Shown in pieces: positions 13,982-25,949 of a stretch of 64,000 nt of DNA (position 1 is its first letter; every line of letters starts with the position of its first letter). The DNA lies in NCBI GenBank assembly GCA_018907035.1, contig JACCIC010000029.1, positions 2,886,001 to 2,950,000 of the forward strand, in the 5' to 3' direction. The position numbers and the translations under genes are program-made. The notes beneath the pieces were generated by a model that saw only the letters and a list, made by a program, of their open reading frames with translations, searched no databases and had not been told where the DNA came from. Origin of the DNA: Sycobia sp. Sy_11 (Eukaryota; Arthropoda; Insecta; Hymenoptera; Epichrysomallidae).

Positions 13982-15623
13982 CTGCAAAGGCGATAAATAA
14001 AACTCGCTTTAAAGCCTCCCCCAACTCCTCGCGTCGCCACCGTTCGGAACTCGAATATACGTAGCTTAAAATCTCGCCGTCGTTTTGCGCGCTCTATCGA
14101 CCAATCACAGTTGTGCTCCCAATCGAAAGCTATTTTCGAGAGATTTGCCATATATTTCTTCTTTTTTTTCTACTTTTTTTTTATTTTTATTTTTCATTTT
14201 TCATTTTATTCGCACGGCATTTTACCGACGTTTTATTTAATCTCTTTATGACGTGGGAAGCGAGTTAATTTTAATACCAACACCGTCGTCGGATGATTGA
14301 TACTTTTATCGTTTTAAATCAATATATAAGCGCGTTCTTTAATCTTTCGTTCAATTGTTAGGGGATTTACTTTTCCTGTAATCAAAAAAAAAGAGAATAC
14401 TGCATTGGGTTGCAGCATTGTACACAATTCGTCACGATAATAAGATAATTCTATACTGTAAATGACAAAAGATCCAATATATGCGATTAAACTGAAATGA
14501 AATTGGATAATGTATGTATGGTTGTGAAATTGAATAATTGATTGCATATATTAAATATAAGTAAATCGCAGAATGATCTCGTCGAAACAAAATTATTTAC
14601 TTTAATCCGTTATCAAGGCCATAAAAACAAATCAATACAGTAATTAATATTGGACTATATATATAATGTTTCGCATATAATTAACTGTACAAATACGTAA
14701 ATGATAAGGTAAAAAGTTTTGTATTATGAATGATATATAAACAGAAGGAAAAATATTCATATTCTATAAATAATAATAGTGAGAGTTTAAAAATGGGGGT
14801 GTGCGTTTGACAACGATGCAATGAATTATAGAATAATTATTTAGAATTCGTTAGAATATTATAGAATACTATTATTAAGTCTATATAAATATTTATCCAG
14901 ATAATTGGTATAAAAGTTGTTGTCTTCAAATTTTCCCGCTTCCCTTGCGCCCCCTCCCCTCAACACTCGCACTATTTCGCACATTTAATTTCGCCGAAAA
15001 AAACCAATTTGACTTACGGTAGTGGTGCTCTTCTCCACGCGGGCGCGCGCTGCCAGAAAATGAAATTCAAGGGTAACGCGCGAGAATTGGGATAGGGAAC
15101 GAAAAGTGAAACGTGTATATACATATATGTCTATATACCGAGATCACTTGTGGAGGAAAAAAAGTACGTAATTGAAATAAATACGAAAAGTGAGAGGATA
15201 ATAATAAAAATTTAATTTGCGCCGCGAGCGGAAAAAGCCCGAGGGCTGAATATTTTTCGCGCGCTCGACGAGAAAATGGTATAATAGCGAATAAAGTACG
15301 TTACGGTCGTAAAAGAATTAATAAAGATTATTTATTTATTCTTTGTTCTGGAGCAAACATCGCTTATTTAAGAAAAGATAAGTTCAATTTTAAATAGAAA
15401 CTGTGATAATAATTAAGTCAAAAACGACTGTTTACTGTTATTATTTTGAGCTGATTCAGTGTAGAATTTTTAGAGCGTCTACATGCGCGGTGTAAAATCG
15501 TGAAAAAAGAAGAAAGGATTTCCATCCGCTGTACTCTGACTTTTAATTTATACGAAATAAGCGAAAACAAACGTCGGAAAGTTCGATTGTCCGACCGATT
15601 CTGCTCTTTTCCATAATCGTCGA
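13977..15623. other. Non-coding AT-rich region
   Basis: After a short GC-richer patch (13990-14150) comes a T-rich tract near 14160-14210 and then unique AT-rich sequence. GC-richer spots lie near 14930-15070 and 15220-15290. Nothing recognisable was found. Confidence 0.55.
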
Positions 15624-15670
15624 AGTTTCGAAATATAATCATAACGATATTGTGATTATATTTCGAAACT
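15624..15670. repeat. Perfect 18-bp inverted repeat (hairpin)
   Basis: AGTTTCGAAATATAATCA (15624-15641) is exactly complementary to 15653-15670, with an 11-base loop. The symmetry ends sharply on both sides. It lies at the border between AT-rich DNA and a GC-rich island. The stem is too long to be likely by chance and could be a small inverted duplication or the core of a fold-back element. Confidence 0.8.
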
Positions 15671-15796
15671 CCGTGGATTCCACGATATCAGTCTGCCAAA
15701 CATATTTAAATTATTTTATCATTTCTTGGCGCGGGGATGGGGAGGGACTCAAATACACCTGGTACTACTCTCCTCCAAAAAGAAACATAGCGGAGA

Positions 15797-15846
15797 GTTG
15801 TTTAAACAACAAAAAAAAAAAAAAAACAAAAAAACAAAAAAAAAAA
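15797..15846. repeat. 14-bp palindrome followed by an A-rich tract
   Basis: GTTGTTTAAACAAC (15797-15810) is a perfect palindrome. It is followed directly by about 36 bases that are nearly all A with isolated C. An A-tract after unique sequence can be a retroposon tail, but no body or target duplication was found. Confidence 0.6.
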
Positions 15847-15869
15847 CTCGCGCATTAGTTCACTCCAGA

Positions 15870-16197
15870 GACACCCCCCCCCCTGGCGCCACGGGTAGAA
15901 GTCGAGGAATGCCGCGAGCGCGCGCAAACAGTTCGAGGAAGCCCCTCGACTGCAACCCGCTTTAAACGTGTTTGCCGAGCGGTAAAGCGGCTGAAGAGGG
16001 GAAGGGAACTGCCGGAGTGCGCTGGAGATGGAGACCGCGAGAGAGCTAGAGAGAGTGAGAGAGAGAGAGAGAGAGAGAGCGAGTGAGAAAGTGAATTATT
16101 AGCAATCGCGAGATGGGTGCTCTCCGCAGGGGTAAGTTTAACGCGCTGTCGCGTATCTCCATATATGCGTACGCGCGCACTTTACCAAAATGCAGAC

Positions 16198-16233
<36 letters not shown>

Positions 16234-16460
16234 CAGAGACAGAGAGACGCATGCATATGCACAGGCGTATGTATATTACGAGAAGGTGCGAAGAGCGCGC
16301 GAATGAAATTTATCGGGAGGGCCTGGCGGCTGATAAACGTTTGTCGAGGCCTGTGTAAGCGTGAACTTTTGCCCCTCCCCTCCTTGACCCCCTGCGTATA
16401 GGCATCGGCCCCGTGCCAGTTTCGTATCTACCGCGACTCCGGGCGTTAAAATTGTATTTT
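15870..16460. other. CpG-rich island with GA arrays
   Basis: GC-rich DNA begins with a C-run at about 15876-15887 and contains (GA)n at 16039-16079 and at about 16197-16248. The second array is interrupted by CAGA. Frames across it encode Arg-Glu repeats only. Confidence 0.6.
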
Positions 16461-17019
16461 TCTCCGGGGAAAAAACGGGGCTAATCCGAGACTCACAATG
16501 ACCTAATGTATTCTTTCATTCTCTTTAAAAAACACCGTCGATCGAGATTATTTGCGATAGCTTTAATGGAAAAAAATCAGCGATATGTTCGATTATGAAA
16601 TTAATTTTCTTGTTATTGGTAATGATTGGGCCATATTAGTTACCATTTAGTTTAAGTAATTCATATATGCGCAATTGTCTGTACTTCAAGTAATTAGCAA
16701 TAGCCACCAAAAAATTATGAATAATTAGCACCAATACGAAATATATTATTATATCTTTATGAACTGATTAGCAAAACAAGGAAAATTTTTCTTGAAGATT
16801 CCAATTGTTTTTTTTTGTTTTGAATACGAATGAAATTGTATATTGTATAGTAGATAAAATACAAAAATATCAATTGATTACAGAACCTCTTTCTTCCAAA
16901 ATCATTTCACCTACAGTATTTGAGCTAATTTCATTGCAAGTTATCAGCAAAAGTTTACTAATATTTTTACAAATCTAACATGATCCAGTGTAAGGTTCAA
17001 AGAAAGAAAAAACCCAACG
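16461..17019. other. AT-rich, nothing seen
   Basis: Unique AT-rich sequence without repeats, RNA genes or supported frames. Confidence 0.6.
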
Positions 17020-17286
17020 TTCTGTCCTAGTACCTGGAAAAATTGTCCAAATATCTTTACATCGACCTCGGAGCGCTCGCCAATTCAGCCTAAAAGCGAT
17101 CGGCTGATTACGTGTCGCGATCGGTAACGAGGTCGCGTCTGTGATATATATATATAGTACCACCACCACCTGCCACGTTGCGAGTGCGCCACAGCCAGCC
17201 GCAGTAGCAGCAGCAACAGCTAGCAGACGCTTTGATGCCGAGGAATCCTCACGCGCGCGCGCGTATGCGGAGAACGTTATCTGACC

Positions 17287-17340
<54 letters not shown>

Positions 17341-17654
17341 CTCTTTCTCTCTGACGACCGACGCTTCCGAAATTGCGACGCGTCCGAGTTATCTGGGGCA
17401 GGGAGCGAGCGGCCCCGTACTTTTTGTGTTTTCCCCCGCTCCCTCCCAACGTCAGCGGCGGCTTTTTCATCCCCCCTATCCCCCCTCTCTCGCTCTCTCT
17501 CTCTGTGGCTCTCGGGAACCGCGACCGAGATTTCTTTGTCAGAGCGTCGGGGAGACGGGGTGTGGGCTGGTCGGAGCTTTCGGTGACTCGCGCTTTCGAC
17601 GCCACAGACGATTGTTGTTAGCCTTATCGCGTGCGCTCGCATAACGCTCCATGT

Positions 17655-17686
<32 letters not shown>

Positions 17687-17700
17687 CCCCTCTAGAGCCT
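17020..17700. other. CpG-rich island with (CT)n arrays
   Basis: GC-rich DNA holds (CT)n at 17286-17352 and 17655-17691, plus CT-rich stretches near 17480-17515. A short TATA-type run at about 17142-17156 is followed by CAC and CAG triplet-rich sequence (17160-17230) of the kind often found in insect 5' leaders. No initiator or start codon context confirms a promoter. Confidence 0.5.
17286..17352. repeat. (CT)n array
   Basis: A near-pure CT run of about 67 bases, with TTT interruptions near each end. Confidence 0.9.
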
Positions 17701-17729
17701 TTATATATCTCGCAATTCGAAATGAATTC

Positions 17730-17768
17730 AATGCGCGGTTGCCGTTTTTCTACGGAATGCGCGGTTGC
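17730..17768. repeat. Pair of 13-bp perfect direct repeats
   Basis: AATGCGCGGTTGC occurs at 17730-17742 and again at 17756-17768, 26 bases apart start to start. The copies lie just after a (CT)n array at the edge of a CpG-rich island. Confidence 0.6.
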
Positions 17769-19324
17769 GATTAAATATTCGTTGGTATTTTCTTGTTTAT
17801 TTTTTTTTGGTTTTTATGTTTTTAGTGCATAACACAATATTTCCGCATTGCTGATTATTTCGTGACATAGAGGGAGATAGTGTTAGATAGGGAGGGGACA
17901 GAGAAAAAAGGGCCGCTTTAATTGTTCTCGTGAATAAGAACAAATTTTCTACCAAGTTCAGCACAAGCATAAACTTAGTTGGCGCCCCTATTTTCTTGTA
18001 CGCAGATAATCATTTCATATATATATATATTGCTATCGGTGGATGTAAATTTTGCAAAGAAGTTCTTCTAAACAAGAGAGCTTCCTTTCAATCTTTTTAT
18101 TGCTTCTCCGCGCGAGAGAAGCGCGGCGAAGTTTCAGCGGGGCTCTATATATACAGAAGATATTCGTTTTTTATTACAGCTCTTCAGTATTCTGGGAACT
18201 TTCCCTATATGCAACCTCGATATACGGTTTATCGGAACTTTTGCGCGCACCGGATAAGAATTTTCCGGATTCTCGATAATCTAACGGCAGAGCGCGTTTT
18301 GCCCGGACATCGATCTGCGAGCAATTTGATACTGTGCGCCGATCGAGATAGATAATGCGCGGAGCGAGGTTAATATATCGCAGGTTTCTTAGGTCTGCTC
18401 CTATAGTATCTCGATGAATTCAATTGGCCAGGATGGATTAAACAAATCTGGATTCAAGAAAACGCTTTCATCTTGCCTCGGGCGCGGCGATCGAAATTTT
18501 GAAACGAAACCTTTGCTTTCGAAAATTCGTCCAGTGCGAGCTGATTCCGTCGTATCATTTTTATCTCGGTTTGCCTTTTACCCCGGTTCGATTGGGTCCT
18601 TTTCGCGAGTCTATCTTCCGAACAATCGCTAATTGCTATTTGAATAATTTGAAGGTCCTGTTACGGACGGGCAAATTAAGCTCGCCGGTAAAAAATTTAT
18701 TCGAATCTTATATATTGACTTATCATTACACTTAAAGATTTTGCATACTTCTCAAGAATCGCCGAAAGTTTTTAAATTCTTTTCCGTCTGTTTGTTCAAG
18801 GGTCTTCCATTATTTTTGAATGGAATACGATTAAAAATATAAAATTATTACATAAAAAAAATATTTTTTCAATCAGTTACGTAAATATCCTCAGAAGACA
18901 TTATCAGAAAACTCTCAGTTTGTTTTCTTTCTTTTTTTTTTTTGAAACATAGTTTTCTCTCCCAGTGTTTGCATTATTAACGCGTGTACGTTTTCACGGG
19001 TCTGTCCCTGCCTTAAACGTAGATACGATCTTTTTATTTTTGCGATTAAACAGAGACGACCGTTCCGCAAGCTCAATTCAATTCGCCTGTAATCAGGTAC
19101 ATTTCACTGTAATTCAACGAAGGTAAAATATGCAAAGGCAAAGAAAGGAGGAGGGGAGAGGGAGTGGGGAAAGAGCTGCTTCGAGGAGACGCGGAAATTT
19201 CTTTTCTGCGACCATTTGAAACTTCCTCCCAGAGAGGAGGGATAGGAGGGCGGGGGAGAGCTTTCAGGGTTTAAAAGGCAGCATAACCTGTCAAGAGCCC
19301 TTCGCGACGCGCATCTCCCGGGCG

Positions 19325-19326
<2 letters not shown>
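17769..19326. other. Mixed non-coding DNA
   Basis: AT-rich and moderately GC-rich patches alternate, with short TA runs at about 18018-18031 and 18147-18153 and a T-tract near 18930-18943. The open frames here (up to 141 codons at 17930-18355) show no domain and are not supported. Confidence 0.5.

Positions 19327-19366
<40 letters not shown>
19327..19366. repeat. (CT)n array
   Basis: About 40 bases of pure CT. Confidence 0.95.
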
Positions 19367-19370
<4 letters not shown>

Positions 19371-19486
19371 CTTTTCGAATTAAGCACTTAAGGCTCTCCT
19401 CTACTTCACCTTCCCACCCTCCTCTATGGCTCTCGGGCGCTTTTCTTTTTCCCTCTTTTCGACGCTAGCATACAAAATTGAGTTGT

Positions 19487-19489
<3 letters not shown>

Positions 19490-19526
<37 letters not shown>

Positions 19527-19544
19527 CTCTCTCTCTCTCGCTCT
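19490..19544. repeat. (CT)n array with CTCG variants
   Basis: About 55 bases of CT with two CG interruptions. It lies only about 125 bases from the preceding CT array. Confidence 0.9.
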
Positions 19545-20870
19545 TTCGTTTTCTTCGTCCATTTGAAAGATTTAGAAAGAGTAAATCAAATGTTATTTTT
19601 AACGGTCGAATTACCACATACGCAATATTATTAATATGTTCTTTAAATGATATATTCTGAAAACTTGCAAATTGTTTTTCAAATATATTTGGTTCTTCAA
19701 ATTAGAGTATATTATTTCAATGAACTATGCTATACTATTTATATTGAATAAAATAAAAAACAATTCTTTCTTATGAAAATAATGTTCATTCAGAATAATT
19801 ATAAGTACACTAATCGATTCTATTGAATGTAGCCGTGATTCAAAATTTTCTTGAATATAGTAATTGTTCAGTAGTCACTGTAAATAAATAGTCATACAAA
19901 TATACGTGTCCATTCAAAAATCACACGAATGTTTTAATATATAATAATTCATTTCTTGAGAATATCCTAAGTCATATAGATGTAAATTCTGTGCACTCGA
20001 TAAAACAGCTTTTTTCATGTACGCTTGTTTCGGATATTATTGAACGTTAAAATCTTATTTAGACTGTACTTAAATAGGTTTCCACACAATACATTATGAT
20101 TTATAATTTGTTTATTAATTGTCATCATTGCTATTGAAATTCATTGGAAATACTAGATTTAATAAATAATATACTAATAATAAACTATAAAAATAAATAA
20201 ATATAAAATATAAATATAAAATAAATATAAAAAATATAATAATAAACTATAAACAAAGCCTGTCAAATATTTGGTTCGACGTGCACCCAGTAGCTACTGC
20301 TCGTGAATTGCCAGAGATAGAAATTTAATTATCTTCGCAGGTTTGGCATGACATTTATAGTATATTATAATTAGAGAATTAATTTTCAATATGGAAATTA
20401 ATCCGAAAACTAAAATTTAAAATCATATATAGAACTCGACTGCGTAAGATAACAAATCTCACTTGGCTCTCGTACAGGTACAGTATCGATAACTACTCTG
20501 AAAATTTACAGTAGTCATTATATTGAAGATATATATTAATAACAAACTGACTTTATTGTTAAATAAATTTAATAAATTATATAACACTGTCGGAAACTTA
20601 ATATGATGAAAATGCCTTAATTCTGTTATATCATAGTAGTCATTGCCGATGAATAGTCAGACAGCGCATGTTCGACAAGCAAGCTATTGCATACTATAAT
20701 TCAACTGTATGCTAATTATTATTAAAAAAAGAGATCGAAAAATCGATGTCTAAATTAATTGGCAATGTTAGGGGACTTAAATATAGAGAAAAAGAATTGG
20801 CCTCGATATAAAAAAAAAAAATCAGTTCACCGCAACGAGGCAATCTTCCAGCCTGCATATTTTCCCTTTT
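19545..20870. other. Non-coding AT-rich region
   Basis: Strongly AT-rich. At about 20160-20260 there is a low-complexity stretch of AATATAAA-type units, in which AATAATAAACTATAAA occurs twice about 60 bases apart. No gene was seen. Confidence 0.55.
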
Positions 20871-21478
20871 CATTTTCCTCTCGAAAAATCAATCGGGCAG
20901 ACGAGGACGCGAACGCGCCCTCTTCTTACGCGGGCGCAAAAAAAAGGAATGAAAGAAAAAAAAACAACGTGGCCGTCGAACCCGGCTCGCTCGGGTACGT
21001 GCGCAAGATTGGAGGGGGGGGGGCAAACCATTAAGCTCATTAAAGCTCGCTCCCGATAATCCTTCGGAACTACCGCTGTGGGGTTAAGTGCCCCTCAACC
21101 TACAACCCCCGCCCCCTTCGGGGAAAGGACGCACGCGTCGATACGTCCTTCCTCGAATTCGCGAGGTGGACTCCGCGCGTTAGTGTGTATACAGATGGCG
21201 CCGACTGATTCGTCTCTCTCTCTCTCTCTCTCTCTCTCTTTAAACACGCGCCACGCCGAGATAACGCGGTGGCTATATAGAGGAAATAAATTACGATGCC
21301 TCTCTTGGGCATTTAAGCGGACCACCCCGGCCGCGCAGCTTCGCCGTCCCGCCGTCGTCGGGTCGACGTAAAATTGGCTTTAAGCGCGCTCGCGCGCCCT
21401 CTCAAGGACCCTTTTTCGAAACGTGCGCTGTTTACTCGGATGTTTTCAGGATTAATTTCGCCCCCCCCTCTCTTCTCG

Positions 21479-21515
<37 letters not shown>

Positions 21516-21800
21516 ATTGACGCGGCTATGGTTGGTACTACCGCGGCTCAAAAGAGTACGACCCCCCTCTCCTCCGCGCCAGCACTCTTGTTTACGAGAG
21601 GGTCATTTGCGGTGAGTTTATTTCTCAATGATTTATGTAAGTCTGTCGGGATTCGGAGCCCGGGAGGAGTGAAACGTTGTTCACGTTATATATTTAAAGC
21701 TCTCTCGAGCTCGTTTTGAGGGCCGCGCTTAGGCTTTAAGACGCGCTCCTCGAGCGGAGAGCGCGCGTGAATTGAGTCACGGCAATTAGGGGAAGAGGGA
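20871..21800. other. CpG-rich island with two (CT)n arrays
   Basis: GC-rich DNA contains a G-run near 21013-21021, (CT)n at 21212-21239 and 21481-21509, and many CG dinucleotides. Long open frames here (for example 21078-21371) follow from the GC content, which makes stops rare, and have no domain. Confidence 0.55.
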
Positions 21801-23020
21801 ATTGATAAATTATCGACTGGTGCGTCTCTATTATGTATTTGTCTTTTGTTTAATGCGTGCACTCGGCGAAGAAAATTGTTTTCATTATAAATCTATACTG
21901 TTATTACTAGTAACTATAGGCAGAGTTTTCTCCGAAATTTGGTCAGGGTACAGTTTTAGCATTGTGAAGTATGACAGCATATGTTTTATTGTGAAATAGA
22001 CGATAATGCACGAAATGGAATTTCGTGTAGTATTGCGAGTGAACGTAGTGTGTGATAATACAATTACTTCCTGTAAGAGGATGATAGAATGGATTAATCG
22101 CCTCTAGGTGGCTACATGCAGATTTTTGCATACACCTAAACATCAAATCTTAAGTATGTAGGTGAAAGCCAAAAAATCAAGCAAATTCTTTGCGAGTAAA
22201 CTGTATTTTTCGTCCGTCTTCATAGAAAGATGCTTGGTGAATATATTTTAGTGATTCTTATATTATTTTTCTATATTTTTTTCTTAATTTGAGATTTTAA
22301 TTCTTTGTTATCGTTATGTTGGTCATGAGATACGAAATGATAAACGTCATTTTTTATAATACAGCTGCCAAATTCGTATTTATGGACTGTGTTCCAATCT
22401 ATTTTACCGCTGGCCAAAAAATCTCGCCAATTGCTTTTCTATATAAAAATTGTCTAGATGAGAACAAGTTTTAGATCATACAATTTCAAAAAAATAGATA
22501 TTTCCAACCAGACCGAAAACAATTTCAGAATATGTTTCATACGAGTCGATTTGCTCAGAAATACCGATATAACATTATTTTTCCATGAAAGCCATTAAGT
22601 CTGCGGGAAGGGAAGGGCAAACATACCATAGTATGTATAATATATTGCATATATAGGAAACATGTTACAGTTGTATACTGTGTATGTATAATACGTATAG
22701 GATTTCATGTATACGTTGAGACTGCTTCTTACACGGTGAGGTTTATCTGGGATTTTACATAACTAGTAAATCAGGTAATTATTATATTTGATTGATCCGG
22801 AAATAACAGGACCTTAAAACTGTGATATATATACATCCGCTATGAAATACATTGGCGATAGTGTAACAAGAAATTTTCATTCTTTTGCTGAAGTATGTGA
22901 ATGAAGATGAAATCGAGGCAAGAGATGCAGATGCACGGAAAAAAGCACAGATTATTACATTAATAATAGTAATTATTATAAATTATTAAAAACACACATT
23001 CTTCCCATTCATTTTTCGTT
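21801..23020. other. Non-coding AT-rich region
   Basis: Unique AT-rich DNA. GTATGTATAATA appears twice about 50 bases apart (22631-22642 and 22682-22693). Nothing else was seen. Confidence 0.5.
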
Positions 23021-23316
23021 TTCATCGGTCATTTCGAAAACAAAGCGAACGCGCGGAGAGAACAATCGAGCTGCCGGCTAAGGCGCCGTTAGGGAGCCAG
23101 CCCCATGAACTTTCTTCGCCTCGCTTATCGACCGCCGCGCCTCGCCGACGTTGACGAACAGGCGGAAAAAAAGGAAAAAATTCGCAGACGATCGGACGCG
23201 TCGGACGGGAGACGGAGACGAATATGAGGCGACGCGCGCGCAAAAAGCAAACGATAGAGCGGCACTAGCGCGGCTCGAATACTTTTGCCGCGTCGAAAGC
23301 TGCTCTATGTCTCTCA

Positions 23317-23357
<41 letters not shown>

Positions 23358-23600
23358 GCTAACCCCGTGCGTTCGCGGAAAAATGACGTTGGCCATCCAG
23401 CCCCCCCCCACACTCCGCCACCCACTCAGGGGAAATGAACGAAAGAGCTTTCTTCCAGGGCAATTAATTAGCCCCGGCGAACCGGTCGAGGATTCTCGCC
23501 GATTCTTCAAGCACACGGCAGGGAAAATCTTTAATCGTAATCTCGCCGTTTTCGTGGGCAAACGCCACGTTTATCGGAGGGGACGTTCTTAATGTCTTCA
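23021..23600. other. CpG-rich island with a (CT)n array
   Basis: GC-rich DNA with (CT)n at 23319-23352 and a C-run at about 23401-23409. An ATTAATTAG homeodomain-type core lies within GC-rich flanks near 23462-23475. Confidence 0.5.
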
Positions 23601-24468
23601 CGGCTTGGAAATTTTTTCCATTCCGATGTTGAACCTTCTAATAACCCTTTAAAAACCTGCTAGCGAAACGGAGGAAAAATGATATTACGAGCTTTCGAAT
23701 TAATGTGAATAGGTAATCGAATATGGGATATATCGATAATAATAATAAAAAAATATAAATTAAATTGCGATTTGACACTTGGTGAAGCCTAATTAAGTAA
23801 CTAAAGATTAGTAAGAGTAATTAAAGAAAGACGCCACACTTTGCAATGTAATACAACGGCAATATCTCTAGGCGATGGAGCCAAAAGCGAGATTTTACTT
23901 TATAAGAAGTATTTAAGAAATAATGTTTTGGAAAAGATAAGTTCGATAATAATAATATAATAATAAGTATCATCCAAATATAATTTTAAATTTTACCTTT
24001 CGTTGAATTCTACTGGCAATCAACACGGAGATTTTAATGTTAGAAGAAAAAGAATAGCGCCTTAAAGTGTGGTACAGAGCCTATATTCTCCGACTTCATT
24101 TTTTTATTAGCTCAATTTTTCTTTCATTTCCGTATATCACGTATAATTTTATATTACCGCTTATACATTGTAACGTTCCAGAAGCAATAAGGGTAGCTAA
24201 TATTTCTAAATATTTACTAATTTATTTCGTTGATAGATTGGAAACTGCTATATTCTTGGAATACCGCACAAGATACCATGGAGTTAATATGGCACTAATA
24301 GAACGGAGCCCCACCGCAGGCGACGCGTTATACTCCCCCTCCTCCGCCTCATACATTCGACGTACTTTGAATAATCGACGAACCGCTCTCGATTATTATT
24401 ATCAGCGTTCGGGGAGTCGCGGTTTAGCGAGCGCGATAGTTTCCACCGATTGATCGAATATGGACGAT
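23601..24468. other. Non-coding, AT-rich then GC-rich
   Basis: AT-rich unique DNA passes into a GC-richer patch from about 24290. A 128-codon open frame (24067-24453) crosses the boundary but shows no domain, so it is not called. Confidence 0.45.

Positions 24469-24503
<35 letters not shown>
24469..24503. repeat. (CT)n array, imperfect
   Basis: About 35 bases of CT with GTCTTT interruptions, inside a GC-rich patch (24290-24720). Confidence 0.85.
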
Positions 24504-24719
24504 TGTGGCTATATAATCGCAAAGCCCAACCGGCGGTGGTACTTGCGCGAGGAATCGGTGAATTCGTCGGGCGAGGCTTCGGGGAGGGGATGTGGTAGTT
24601 AATATTTGAGGGTGCACTAGGAAAGAACAGCCGCACGCGCGCGTAGCGATCCTTCGATCTTCATTATGGGCGGCTAAGTGGATTTCCAAGCAGCGACGGC
24701 GACGACGGGGGAGCGGAAA

Positions 24720-25543
24720 CATTGGTGGGAGAATTGGTCGTATAAAAAGAAATTTTTATGTATATTGCTATTGTAAGTTTGGCGCATTTGCTTAGAAAAG
24801 TTTAGAATTTCCATCCGAACGAATATAATTAATATGGCGAATAATTTGTATAGAAATGCATTTCGCTAATGAAAACTGGAGATCGTAATTTTTGTCGCAA
24901 ATTTCTAAAGAATCACTATATCAGTGCGCATGATTGTTAATTCATTATCGTCGGGGTTTCGATTCCAGTTAAGCTCGGATTGGTAACTGGACAATTTCAG
25001 CTACATCGTGCAATTCGTCAGTATTCTTGGCGCTCGATTACAACTCGACAAATCGTGTCTTTTACGCATCACTGGAAAATTGACGCACCTCTATTCATAA
25101 AGTCTTTACAAAGCATATCTACGCGACATTTGGAAAAAAAACCAAAATCCTAATAAACTTTCTGTCGGGTCGTCGATGATAAAACCGATAACGACGAGCG
25201 CGGAAGATAAAAAAAAAGGGGGACCGGAGCGCATCCAACGAGCCGATATAACGGACAAAATAACCGGGGTAGAATCCATCCCCTCCCCTCTTTCCGCTCA
25301 TTCTTACGAAAAAATCCATCCTCGGCCTCGCTATCAGCGGCAGTGCAGCGGCGCTTCGGCGGCAGCTCTCTGGCCTCCGAGCCGATGCGGAGATCTCCCT
25401 CCCACACGCGCGATTTGCATAAACGCTTCTGCCGAAGGGCTAAAATTTTCGGCGAACGCGATCGGGCCGCGTGTGTAATCACCCCGCGCCTCCCCATTAT
25501 ACGTATATGCAGTCTCGGCGCTTCGACGCTTTGTACGCCCTTG
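24720..25543. other. AT-rich to CpG-rich non-coding DNA
   Basis: Unique sequence, AT-rich to about 25150 and GC-rich after that. No gene or repeat is recognised. Confidence 0.5.
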
Positions 25544-25687
25544 ATTCTCTCTTTCTCTCTCTCTCTCTTTCTCTCTCGTAAGGGTGGAGGAACAAGGTAC
25601 TGCGCACTTATTAGAGAAAACCGTCTATTCGGGAGCGATTTGAAGGAAGAGTGAGAGAGAGTGAGAGAGAGAGAGAGAGAGAGAAAG
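25544..25687. repeat. Opposed CT and GA tracts
   Basis: A CT tract (25544-25577) and a GA tract (about 25651-25687), both imperfect, are separated by about 75 bases. They are complementary to each other. Confidence 0.8.
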
Positions 25688-25712
25688 AACCTTTGGGTGA
25701 CTGAACTTTGTT

Positions 25713-25713
<1 letters not shown>

Positions 25714-25789
<76 letters not shown>
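25714..25789. repeat. (GT)n array, 76 bp
   Basis: The longest (GT)n run in the window, uninterrupted. Alternating purine-pyrimidine DNA of this length can adopt left-handed Z form under supercoiling. Confidence 0.95.
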
Positions 25790-25792
<3 letters not shown>

Positions 25793-25864
25793 CAGTCGAC
25801 GACGCGTATAATATCGAACGCTCCTTTTTACTCCGCGTGCTAACCCGCGCGACCGGTGGATGGC

Positions 25865-25949
25865 ATTATATATATATATATATATATATTGGCCTCTTGT
25901 AATTTACGAGTTCTCTTCGACAGCACTGCTGCTGCTGCTGCTGCTGCTA
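25865..25949. repeat. (TA)n array and (GCT)n triplet repeat
   Basis: A 26-base (TA)n run (25865-25890) is followed by about eight GCT triplets (25926-25949). Read as protein, the triplets would give Leu or Ala runs, but no larger frame supports coding. Confidence 0.85.

Noticed and set aside
15970..16030. Sequence resembling a tRNA-Ser or tRNA-Leu box A (TGCCGAGCGGTAAAGCGG)
   Set aside because: No box B or T-arm at the required distance, and no acceptor stem pairing.
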